From an uncultured Collinsella sp. (lineage in GTDB: Bacteria > Actinomycetota > Coriobacteriia > Coriobacteriales > Coriobacteriaceae): a stretch of DNA of 13,666 nucleotides. The DNA lies in NCBI GenBank assembly GCA_900552735.1, contig USBA01000031.1, positions 1 to 13,666 of the forward strand, read 5' to 3'. The translations under genes and the position numbers were made by a program. Shown piece by piece: positions 1-8,136 of this stretch (the stretch's first letter is position 1; each line of letters starts with the position of its first letter). Under the pieces are notes generated by a model, which had not been told where the DNA came from, made no database searches, and saw only the letters and a list, made by a program, of their open reading frames with translations.

Positions 1-2
1 AC

Positions 3-75
3 GGGGGCGTAGCTCAGCTGGGAGAGCGCTTGACTGGCAGTCAAGAGGTCAGGGGTTCGATCCCCCTCGTCTCCA
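3..75 (+). tRNA. tRNA-Ala (anticodon GGC)
   Basis: A complete 73-base cloverleaf can be folded by eye. The acceptor stem is 3-9 with 68-74, the D stem 12-15 with 24-27, the anticodon stem 29-33 with 41-45, and the T stem 51-55 with 63-67 around a TTCGATC loop. The anticodon loop CTGGCAG puts GGC at 36-38, which reads GCC and GCU alanine codons. The acceptor has the G3:U70 wobble pair (bases 5 and 70), the classical alanine identity element, which supports the call independently. The discriminator is A75 and the next bases are CCC, so the 3' CCA is not encoded and must be added after transcription. Its promoter lies upstream of the window. Confidence 0.97.
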
Positions 76-91
76 CCCGAGCATTGAATGA

Positions 92-119
92 GGCTCCAAC
101 GCAAGTTGGGGCCTTTTTT
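92..119 (+). terminator. Intrinsic terminator of the tRNA-Ala gene
   Basis: A 9-bp stem (92-100 with 105-113, one G-U pair) closes a GCAA tetraloop and is followed directly by six T residues (114-119). This is a textbook Rho-independent terminator, 16 bases after the tRNA. Only 31 bases separate it from the ABC-F start codon, so it also bears on how that gene is transcribed. Confidence 0.93.
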
Positions 120-150
120 CATATAGGCACACAAGGTCAAAGGCGGCACC

Positions 151-2170
<2,020 letters not shown>

Positions 2171-2184
<14 letters not shown>

Positions 2185-2467
2185 AGCCGCTGCCGTGGCG
2201 ATGAGCATCATCGCCATCGCCTGTCGCATCTGCGGCATCTTTATGAGCGCGATGACCGTGCTGCTGTGCTTTAGCGGCCTCACCGCCAAGCTGCAGATCG
2301 TGGGCTTTGTCGTCGAGCTTTCGCGCGCACTGCCGAGCGCCATCGCCGGCTACGGCGTCATCACGTCGCCCTTTGGCGGCGTGTTCCGCTTAGATTACGC
2401 CATCGTGGCCGTCATCCTGTTTGTGGTTGACTACCTGCTCACGCGCGCCTCGCGCCGCGTCCGCTAG
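2171..2467 (+). CDS. Small membrane protein of unknown function
   Basis: I do not recognise this 98-residue protein. It begins with GTG, overlaps the 3' end of the ABC-F gene by 14 bases and ends 9 bases before the protease gene, so it is probably translationally coupled. Hydrophobic stretches at about 9-36, 41-64 and 76-91 suggest two or three membrane helices. The N-terminus (Asn-Ser-Arg-Lys) and the C-terminus (RASRRVR) are both basic, so both ends may face the cytoplasm, which would favour an even number of crossings. Charged residues lie within or beside the hydrophobic stretches (Arg19, Glu49, Arg52, Asp75, Asp87). An ATG start at 2201 would give 88 residues, but the AGGAG favours the GTG. 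That it is a real gene is supported by its spacing, ribosome site and membrane-like composition; function is unknown. Confidence 0.72.
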
Positions 2468-2476
2468 GGGAGTGAC

Positions 2477-3160
2477 ATGTCCAGCAGCTACCTCATGAAC
2501 CTGCTCGCCAGCGCCGTTGCCGTCATCGTCGGTATCGTGATACACGAGAGCGCACACGCCGCCGCGGCCTGGGCGCTCGGCGACAAGACGGCCCGTTCGC
2601 GCGGCCGCGTCTCGCTCAACCCGCTCAACCACATCGACCCGTTTGGCACCATTCTCCTGCCGCTGCTGATGCTCGCGGCCGGCGGCCCGGTATTCGCCTT
2701 CGCCAAGCCCGTGCCCGTCTACCTCAACAACCTCAAGCACCCCAAGCGCGACGAGGTCCTGGTGAGCGCAGCCGGCCCCGCTTCGAACATCGCGCTGGCA
2801 TTCCTCGCGGCCGCCCTCATGCACGCGGCATACGGCAACCTCTACACCAGCATGTCCTTTGCCGTGGCGTCGCAAATCATGAACTTCGGTGCCACGTTTA
2901 TCGTGGTCAACCTGTCGCTCGCGTTTTTTAACCTCATCCCGATTCCGCCGCTCGACGGCTCGTCGATTATCGTGCCGTTCCTCAAAGGCAAGGCGCTCGC
3001 CAACTACTATCGTTTGCAGCAATACGCCATGCCCATTCTCATCCTGGTGCTGTACCTGCTGCCCATGTGGACCGGCATCGATGTGATCGGGCGCTATTTC
3101 GACGTTACCGTGTATCCGCTGGCCGAGTGGCTGCTCAACTTCGCAATCGCCGGCATCTAA
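2477..3160 (+). CDS. Site-2 protease family protein (M50 membrane metalloprotease)
   Basis: A 227-residue polytopic membrane protein with the M50 zinc protease signature. HESAH (23-27) in the first membrane helix fits HEXXH, and the NLIPIPPLDG stretch (152-161) supplies the third zinc ligand, Asp160. Other family traits are the RVSLNPLNHIDPFGT segment after helix 1 and the GPASN start of a later helix. About five to six hydrophobic segments are visible. There is no PDZ or CBS domain, so it is the short form of the family, which cleaves substrates within the membrane; its substrate is unknown. The start follows a GGGGAG site. Short M50 genes next to scpA-scpB recur in Gram-positive genomes. 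The small membrane protein directly upstream may be a partner or substrate, but that is only inference from position. Confidence 0.9.
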   Translation: MSSSYLMNLLASAVAVIVGIVIHESAHAAAAWALGDKTARSRGRVSLNPLNHIDPFGTILLPLLMLAAGGPVFAFAKPVPVYLNNLKHPKRDEVLVSAAGPASNIALAFLAAALMHAAYGNLYTSMSFAVASQIMNFGATFIVVNLSLAFFNLIPIPPLDGSSIIVPFLKGKALANYYRLQQYAMPILILVLYLLPMWTGIDVIGRYFDVTVYPLAEWLLNFAIAGI

Positions 3161-3168
3161 GGTAAACT
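3140..3168 (+). promoter_or_regulatory. Possible promoter for the scpA operon
   Basis: TTCGCA (3140-3145) and TAAACT (3163-3168) each match four of six consensus bases of the -35 and -10 elements and are 17 bases apart. The pair straddles the end of the protease gene and would start transcription near 3175, just before a hairpin. It is the most promoter-like site I found inside the block, but it is weak and may be chance. Confidence 0.3.
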
Positions 3169-3176
3169 TACAGGTC

Positions 3177-3226
3177 GACCGTGCAAAACGGTCACTACAT
3201 GCACCCAAACCGCGCCGCGAAGGCGC
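3177..3226 (+). promoter_or_regulatory. Structured scpA leader: two hairpins with an alternative pairing
   Basis: Within the 84-base gap before scpA, GACCGT (3177-3182) pairs perfectly with ACGGTC (3188-3193) across a 5-base loop. GCGCC (3212-3216) pairs with GGCGC (3222-3226) just before the AAAGGAGG ribosome site at 3231-3238. GTGCA (3181-3185) can instead pair with TGCAC (3200-3204), which would disrupt the first hairpin. There is no T tract, so this is not an intrinsic terminator. The stems are short, and chance pairing in GC-rich DNA is a real possibility. Confidence 0.35.
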
Positions 3227-3244
3227 CGTCAAAGGAGGTCGAAG

Positions 3245-4054
3245 ATGTCGTATCGCGTGTCGACGCAGGTCTACAGCGGACCGTTCGACCTGCTGCTGCA
3301 GCTGGTAACTCGCCAAAAAGTTGATATCGGCGCCATCTCGATCAGCGAGGTGGCCGAGCAGTACCTTGCCGAGGCCGAACGCATCGAGGCGCTGGACCTG
3401 GACGTGGCGAGCGACTTTTTGCTGGTCGCGGCAACCCTTTTGGACATCAAGGCCGCCTCGCTGGTACCCCAGGAGGCGCCGAGCAAAACCGTCGACGATG
3501 ACGAGGACGACGAAGACCTCGAGGAGCTCAGCGCACTCGACGGCGACGCCCTGCGCGAGGTCCTGATCCAGCGTCTGATTGCCTACAAGCAGTTTAAGGG
3601 CGCGGCGGCAGCCCTTGGCGCTCGCATGCAGGCCGAGAGCCGCATGCATCCGCGCGTGGCCGGCCCCGACCCCGAGTTCCTAGGCCTTATGCCCGACTAC
3701 CTGGCCGGCATTACCCTGCGCGGCCTCGCCGTCATCTGCGCCGACCTGGACGGCAAACGCCAGACCTTCCTGCTGGAGGCCGAGCACGTGGCACCGCATC
3801 GCGTGCCGCTCGACCTGACGGTGGCCTCGGTCGATCGCTTTACCATGGCGCACCAAACCTGCACCTTCCGCGAGCTGCTGGACGGCGACGCCACCACCGA
3901 GCAGCTTGTCGTCACCTTCCTGGCCATGCTCGAGCTCGCCAAGCGCGGCTCTCTTACGCTGAGCCAGGACGAAATCTTCGGAACCATTCAAATCAACCGC
4001 GTCGAGGGCGCCGAGGCATACGTGCCCGGCGAGGACCCCGAGCTCACCGAATAG
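3245..4054 (+). CDS. scpA: Segregation and condensation protein A (kleisin)
   Basis: A 269-residue ScpA. The N-terminal segment (SGPFDLLLQLVTRQKVDI, then ISEVAEQYL) is the family hallmark and forms the kleisin N-domain that binds the SMC neck. A very acidic linker follows (Asp/Glu at 84-94, near-continuous). The C-terminal part, ending in the stretch around LSQDEIFGTIQINR, should form the winged helix that contacts the SMC head. With SMC and an ScpB dimer it forms the bacterial condensin that organises replicated chromosome arms. The start is set by an AAAGGAGG at 3231-3238. The gene is preceded by the largest gap in the block, so a separate promoter is plausible, and scpB follows after 12 bases. 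SMC itself is not in the window. Confidence 0.96.
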   Translation: MSYRVSTQVYSGPFDLLLQLVTRQKVDIGAISISEVAEQYLAEAERIEALDLDVASDFLLVAATLLDIKAASLVPQEAPSKTVDDDEDDEDLEELSALDGDALREVLIQRLIAYKQFKGAAAALGARMQAESRMHPRVAGPDPEFLGLMPDYLAGITLRGLAVICADLDGKRQTFLLEAEHVAPHRVPLDLTVASVDRFTMAHQTCTFRELLDGDATTEQLVVTFLAMLELAKRGSLTLSQDEIFGTIQINRVEGAEAYVPGEDPELTE

Positions 4055-4066
4055 GAGCGACCAACC

Positions 4067-4786
4067 ATGTCAACCCTTTCCACGCTGGAGGCAAACAGCC
4101 TCAAAGGCGCCCTCGAGGCGCTGCTGCTGGTTTCGAGCGACCCCGTGAGCGCACCCGCGCTGGCAGGTGCGTTGGACATCGCCCCGGGCGAGTGCGCGTC
4201 GCTTTTGGCCGAGCTCAAGGTTGAGTATGAGGAGGCCAACCGCGGCTTTCAGCTGCGCGAGGTCGCCGGTGGCTGGCGCCTGTTTTCACACCCCGCCTAC
4301 CACGACGTGGTCGAGGCCTATGTGCTGAGCTGGGACACGCAAAAGCTGTCGCAGGCGGCGCTTGAGACCCTGGCCGTCATCGCCTACCACCAGCCCGTTA
4401 CGCGCGAGGTTGTTAAGGGCATCCGCGGCGTCAACTCCGACGGCGTCATCGCGTCGCTCGTGGATAAGGGTCTGGTGCGCGAGCTCGGCCGCGACCCCGA
4501 GCGCGGTCAGGCCATCATCTATGGCACGACCAACGCCTTCTTGGAAAAGTTCGGCCTACGCTCCACCCGTGACCTGCCCGATCTGGAGCAGTTCGCCCCC
4601 GACGAGCAGTCGCGCCAGTTTATCCGCGAGCGCCTGAGCGGCCGCAGCATTCAGTCCACGCTCGAGGAGCAGGCCGAGGACCTGGACGAAGAGCGCGAAC
4701 TGATCGATACCGATGTTGAGGTTACCGATGGCGAGGAGCTTCTGCCCACCGGCGATACCTCGGAGGACATGCATGACGAGGATTAA
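4067..4786 (+). CDS. scpB: Segregation and condensation protein B
   Basis: A 239-residue ScpB made of two winged-helix domains. The first begins around LKGALEALLLVSSDPVS (about 6-22). The second contains the diagnostic LSQAALETLAVIAYHQPVTR and then GVNSDGVIASLVDKGLV, with YGTTNAFLEKFGL at the end of the fold. ScpB dimerises and binds the middle of ScpA, regulating the SMC ATPase. After about residue 185 the chain becomes a highly acidic tail rich in Glu and Asp, somewhat longer than in compact family members. The ribosome site TAGGAG is 10 bases upstream of the ATG. The last 14 bases overlap the start of rluB in another frame, so the two are probably translationally coupled. Confidence 0.96.
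   Translation: MSTLSTLEANSLKGALEALLLVSSDPVSAPALAGALDIAPGECASLLAELKVEYEEANRGFQLREVAGGWRLFSHPAYHDVVEAYVLSWDTQKLSQAALETLAVIAYHQPVTREVVKGIRGVNSDGVIASLVDKGLVRELGRDPERGQAIIYGTTNAFLEKFGLRSTRDLPDLEQFAPDEQSRQFIRERLSGRSIQSTLEEQAEDLDEERELIDTDVEVTDGEELLPTGDTSEDMHDED
4762..4766 (+). promoter_or_regulatory. Ribosome binding site deciding the rluB start
   Basis: GGAGG sits 6 bases before the ATG at 4773, inside the end of scpB. The other sensible start, ATG 4869, which matches where most family proteins begin, has no purine-rich site in front of it. Confidence 0.6.
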
Positions 4787-5747
4787 CGAAGTAGGGGAGA
4801 CGTGCACCGCAAGCGCCACGGGCGCCACAACGCCCGCAGGCGACGCGCAGCCCATCTACCCGCACACCATGCGCCTACAGCGCTTTTTGGCGCGCGCGGG
4901 CGTGGCGAGCCGCCGCGGCTCGGAGGACCTGATGGCAGCAGGCCGCGTGACCGTTAACGGCCAGGTCGCGACCGAGCTGGGTACCAAGGTAGACGTCGAC
5001 CGCGACCATATCGAGGTCGACGGTATGCCTGTTAAGCTCAACCAGGGCGCCGTGTACCTGATGCTCTACAAGCCGACCGGCTACCTCACCACCATGAGCG
5101 ATCCCCAGGAGCGCCCCTGCGTGGCCGAGCTGGTCCCGCGCGACCGCTTTCCGGGGCTCTTCCCGGTGGGTCGCCTGGACCGCGACACCACGGGCCTTTT
5201 GCTCTTTACCACCGACGGCGACCTGTCGCAGGACCTGCTGCACCCCAGCAAGCACGTCTACAAGACCTACCAGGCGCTCGTGGACGGCCACCTGACCGAT
5301 CGCGACTTGGAGCCACTCCGTCGCGGCATAGAGCTCGACGACGGCCTGTGCCAGCCGGCAATCTGCCGCGTCATTAACGCCCGCGAGGCCGAGGCCGTTG
5401 CCCCGCAAGGCGTCAAGCCCGGCACCACCGCCGTTGAGGTCGTCATCCGCGAGGGACGCAAGAACCAGGTCAAGCGCATGCTGAGCAAGATCCACCATCC
5501 GGTGATCCGCCTGCACCGCTACAACTTTGCCGGCCTGGAGCTCAAGGGCGTGGCCAAGGGCTCGTGGCGCGAGCTCACCGACCGCGAGGTGCAGATCCTC
5601 AAAAGCGGTGGCATCCCGCCCAAGCAGGCGAGCGCCAAGCGCAACGGCGGCAAGCCCCAAGACACGCCCGCCAGCCGCACGCGTCACCACGGCAGCCACG
5701 GCTCCGCACCCAAGCGCAACACCTACCGCGAGCGATACACGGGCTAG
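4773..5747 (+). CDS. rluB: Ribosomal large-subunit pseudouridine synthase (RluB/RsuA family)
   Basis: A 324-residue pseudouridine synthase. An S4 RNA-binding domain begins at Met33 (MRLQRFLARAGVASRR). The catalytic domain carries GRLDRDTTGLLLFTTDGDL, whose Asp136 is the nucleophile position that forms the adduct with the target uridine. HPSKHVYKTYQALV and GRKNQVKRML are further family blocks. The RsuA/RluB/E/F branch acts on one defined uridine each; next to scpA-scpB the usual member is RluB, which modifies the 23S peptidyl-transferase region (U2605 in E. coli numbering). Target specificity is inferred from that context. Two oddities: a 32-residue Thr/Ala-rich extension before the S4 domain if the 4773 start is used, and a C-terminal tail of about 50 residues rich in Lys, Arg, His and Gly, probably disordered and RNA-binding. 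Confidence 0.92.
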   Translation: MTRINEVGETCTASATGATTPAGDAQPIYPHTMRLQRFLARAGVASRRGSEDLMAAGRVTVNGQVATELGTKVDVDRDHIEVDGMPVKLNQGAVYLMLYKPTGYLTTMSDPQERPCVAELVPRDRFPGLFPVGRLDRDTTGLLLFTTDGDLSQDLLHPSKHVYKTYQALVDGHLTDRDLEPLRRGIELDDGLCQPAICRVINAREAEAVAPQGVKPGTTAVEVVIREGRKNQVKRMLSKIHHPVIRLHRYNFAGLELKGVAKGSWRELTDREVQILKSGGIPPKQASAKRNGGKPQDTPASRTRHHGSHGSAPKRNTYRERYTG

Positions 5748-5813
5748 GCAACCCGCCGCGCCCCAACGCCCGCGAACCATACCAGCACGTCAATCATCGA
5801 AAGGAAGCATTGC

Positions 5814-6500
5814 ATGATCGTCGCCATCGACGGCCCCGCCGGTTCCGGCAAGTCCACCATCGCCAAGGAGATTGCCCGCCAGCTGGGCTTTAACAAGCTC
5901 GACACGGGCGCTATGTACCGCGCCGTCACCTTCGCCGCGCTCGACCGCGGCATCGACCTGGACGACGAGGCGGCCATTGACACCCTCGCCGAGCAAATCG
6001 AGATCCGCTTTACCAACGGCACCGGCGAGGACACGCGCCTGACCATCGACGGCAAGGACGCCTCGGCCGCCATCCGCACCCCGCAGGTCGATGCCAACGT
6101 GTCCAAGGTCTCGGCCTACCCGGGCGTGCGCGCCGCCATGCTCATCCACCAGCGCCGCGCCGCCGAGGATCGCGATATCGTGGCCGAGGGTCGCGACATC
6201 GGCACCGTCGTGTTCCCCAACGCGCAGGTCAAGGTCTTTCTGACCGCCGACCCGCGCGAGCGCGCCCGTCGCCGTGTGCTGCAGCGCCACCAAAACGACG
6301 CCCAGTCGCTCACCGAAGAGCAGCTCGAGGCCGAGGTCGACAAGACCCTCGACGCCCTCAAGCGGCGCGATAAGCTCGACAGCAGCCGCGAGGTCGCGCC
6401 GCTCGTTCCCGCCGAGGACGCGGTACACGTCGACTCCACAGCCCACACCATCGACGAGGTCGTCCGCATTATCGAGGACCTCATCAATCAAAGGAGGTAG
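5814..6500 (+). CDS. cmk: Cytidylate kinase
   Basis: A 228-residue CMP kinase, which phosphorylates CMP and dCMP with ATP to feed CDP/CTP pools, including the CTP used for CDP-diacylglycerol. The P-loop GPAGSGKST is at 7-15. It is followed by LDTGAMYRAVTFAAL, a CMP-binding block typical of Cmk, and by VAEGRDIGTVVFP from 123. The lid-type region RERARRR lies at about 145. The length is normal for the family. The ATG has an AAAGGAA site 7 bases upstream. The 66-base gap after rluB holds no promoter or terminator that I can recognise. The stop is 3 bases before plsC, whose strong ribosome site lies inside the last cmk codons. Confidence 0.96.
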   Translation: MIVAIDGPAGSGKSTIAKEIARQLGFNKLDTGAMYRAVTFAALDRGIDLDDEAAIDTLAEQIEIRFTNGTGEDTRLTIDGKDASAAIRTPQVDANVSKVSAYPGVRAAMLIHQRRAAEDRDIVAEGRDIGTVVFPNAQVKVFLTADPRERARRRVLQRHQNDAQSLTEEQLEAEVDKTLDALKRRDKLDSSREVAPLVPAEDAVHVDSTAHTIDEVVRIIEDLINQRR

Positions 6501-6503
6501 CCC

Positions 6504-7232
6504 ATGCGCCTGTTTAAGCAGACGCCCGAGGATTACTACAACGCCCCCTACGCCGAGTTCCCGGCGCTCATCCGCGGCACCGTCGCCGTGGTCATGGGCA
6601 TCCTGTGGGTCTTCTCCAAGCTCATGTGGCGCTGGAAGGTCGAGGACAGCGACCTGCTGTTTGAGCGCCAGGAAGGCCGCGGCAGCGTGGTCATCTGCAA
6701 CCACACCTCGATGGCCGAGCTGCTGGCCGTGGAGACGGCGTTGTTCTTTGGCGGCCGCCGCATTCGCCCCATCTTTAAGTCCGAGTTTGCTAAGAGCAAG
6801 ATCGTGCGCTGGGCCTTTAGCCGCGTGGGCGGCATTCCCGTCGAGCGCGGCACTGCCGACATGAAGTGCCTACGTGCCGCCCAGCATGCGCTGCAGCGCG
6901 GCGAGGACGTCTTGATCTTCCCCGAGGGCACGCGCATCCGCTCACGCGAGATCAAGCCCGAGGTCCACGGCGGCTTTGCGCTCATCGCCCAGATGGGCAA
7001 GGCACCTGTCAACCCGCTCGCCATCTGCGGCTGGTCCGACATTACGCCTAAGGGCAAAAAGCTCATGCGCCCCAAAAAGTGCTGGATCCGCGCCGGCAAG
7101 GCCATCTCGCTATCCGATGCACCGGCCGAGCTCAAGCGCAAGGAGCGCCTGGCTTGGTTTGAGTCCGAGGCCATGAGTCGTGTCTACGCCATGCGCGATG
7201 ACCTGTGCGCCGAGCACCCGGGTAGGTTCTAG
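6504..7232 (+). CDS. plsC: PlsC-family lysophospholipid acyltransferase (1-acylglycerol-3-phosphate acyltransferase-like)
   Basis: A 242-residue membrane-associated acyltransferase, expected to add the second acyl chain to lysophosphatidic acid to make phosphatidic acid. One N-terminal hydrophobic segment (about 21-43) should anchor it. Motif I is NHTSMAE with His67 and Glu72, so the usual HX4D reads HX4E here. Motif II appears as GGIPVERG (about 112-119), motif III as FPEGTR (139-144, Glu141), and motif IV around KAPVNPLAI. Fold and family are clear, but the Asp-to-Glu change in the catalytic pair leaves exact activity open. Synteny with plsY and gpsA nearby supports a role in glycerolipid synthesis. 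AAAGGAGG at 6490-6497 fixes the start. The stop is 2 bases before ispH. Confidence 0.88.
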   Translation: MRLFKQTPEDYYNAPYAEFPALIRGTVAVVMGILWVFSKLMWRWKVEDSDLLFERQEGRGSVVICNHTSMAELLAVETALFFGGRRIRPIFKSEFAKSKIVRWAFSRVGGIPVERGTADMKCLRAAQHALQRGEDVLIFPEGTRIRSREIKPEVHGGFALIAQMGKAPVNPLAICGWSDITPKGKKLMRPKKCWIRAGKAISLSDAPAELKRKERLAWFESEAMSRVYAMRDDLCAEHPGRF

Positions 7233-7234
7233 CC

Positions 7235-8134
7235 ATGGGCGAGGAAGTTATGAACACTGCCGAGGCTGTGGCAGGCAAGGCGGATACCCCCACTATCGAA
7301 ATCGCTGCCCACGCCGGCACCTGCTACGGCGTGCAGCGTGCTCTCGATATGGCCCTGGCGGCCGCTCCGCAGGCGGGGGAGAGCACTCAGGTCCACACCC
7401 TGGGCCCGCTCATCCATAACCCCATCGTGGTGCGCGAGCTTGCCGAGGCAGGCGTCGGTCTGGCCGACACCCTGGACGATGCCGCATCGGGCACCGTGAT
7501 CATTCGCGCACACGGTGTGGTGCCGCAGGTGATCGAGGCCGCTCGCGAGCGTGGCCTCGACGTGGTCGATGCCACCTGCCCTTACGTGAAGAAGGTCCAC
7601 GTGGCCGCCGAGCGCCTGGTGCGCGAGGGCTATCGCGTGCTCGTCGTGGGCGAGCCGGGCCATCCCGAGGTTGAGGGCATCCTGGGCCATGCCGGCGATG
7701 ACGCGCAGGTCGTGAGTTGCGCCGCCGATGCGGACGCGCTGCCGCTCAAAGGCAAGGTAGGCCTGGTTGTGCAGACCACCCAAACCGCGCAGAACTTGGC
7801 CGAGGTCGTGGCCGCCATCACCCCGCGCGTGCAGGAACTGCGCGTGATCAACACCATCTGCGCCGCCACGAGCGAGCGTCAACAGGCAGCAGCCACACTT
7901 GCCAACCGCTGCGACTGCATGGTCGTGGTGGGCGGCAAGAACTCGGGCAACACCCGCCGCCTGGCACAAATCTGCGCCGATGTCTGCGAGCAAACGCATC
8001 ACATCGAGGAGGCATCCGAGATCGAGGCCGCATGGTTTGCTAACGCACGCCACATCGGCATCACCGCCGGAGCCTCCACCCCGCAAGAACACATCGAGCG
8101 CGCCGTCGAGCGCATCAAGGAGCTTTGCCGCTAA
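7235..8134 (+). CDS. ispH: 4-hydroxy-3-methylbut-2-enyl diphosphate reductase (IspH)
   Basis: A 299-residue iron-sulfur enzyme that does the last step of the MEP pathway, reducing HMBPP to IPP and DMAPP. All key sites are visible. The three cluster cysteines are in AGTCYGV (Cys30), DATCPYV and NTICAATSERQ. The substrate-pocket histidines and glutamate are in LIHNPIVV, RAHGVV and GEPGHPEVEG. The pocket threonine is in VVQTTQ, and the C-terminus has ITAGASTP. The usual Phe before the first cysteine is Thr here. It is a stand-alone IspH, without the S1-domain fusion seen in many Clostridia. The start is uncertain: ATG 7235 has only a weak TAGG site, while in-frame ATG 7250 has GAGGAAG only 2 bases away. 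Both lie before the conserved region. The next gene starts 2 bases after the stop. Confidence 0.95.
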   Translation: MGEEVMNTAEAVAGKADTPTIEIAAHAGTCYGVQRALDMALAAAPQAGESTQVHTLGPLIHNPIVVRELAEAGVGLADTLDDAASGTVIIRAHGVVPQVIEAARERGLDVVDATCPYVKKVHVAAERLVREGYRVLVVGEPGHPEVEGILGHAGDDAQVVSCAADADALPLKGKVGLVVQTTQTAQNLAEVVAAITPRVQELRVINTICAATSERQQAAATLANRCDCMVVVGGKNSGNTRRLAQICADVCEQTHHIEEASEIEAAWFANARHIGITAGASTPQEHIERAVERIKELCR

Positions 8135-8136
8135 TC

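Noticed and set aside
3177..3193. Hairpin after the protease gene considered as a terminator
   Set aside because: Six base pairs without a following T run; it does not meet the pattern of an intrinsic terminator.
2390..3649. Long open frame on the - strand (419 codons)
   Set aside because: It spans the protease gene, the scpA leader and part of scpA, all well-supported + strand features. The translation is low-complexity and His/Arg/Gly/Val-rich, as expected from antisense reading of GC-rich codons.
4713..4772. 20-codon upstream extension of rluB
   Set aside because: It lies wholly inside scpB, and ATG 4773 has the better placed GGAGG.
5748..5813. rluB-cmk gap considered for a promoter or terminator
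   Set aside because: The 66 bases contain only the AAAGGAA ribosome site of cmk; no paired -35/-10 or stable hairpin was found by eye.
5790..6704. Long - strand frame (304 codons), and similar ones at 4875-5780, 7229-8092 and 1471-2343
   Set aside because: All lie opposite confidently identified genes and have the repetitive Val/Ala/Gly/Asp composition of antisense frames in GC-rich DNA.
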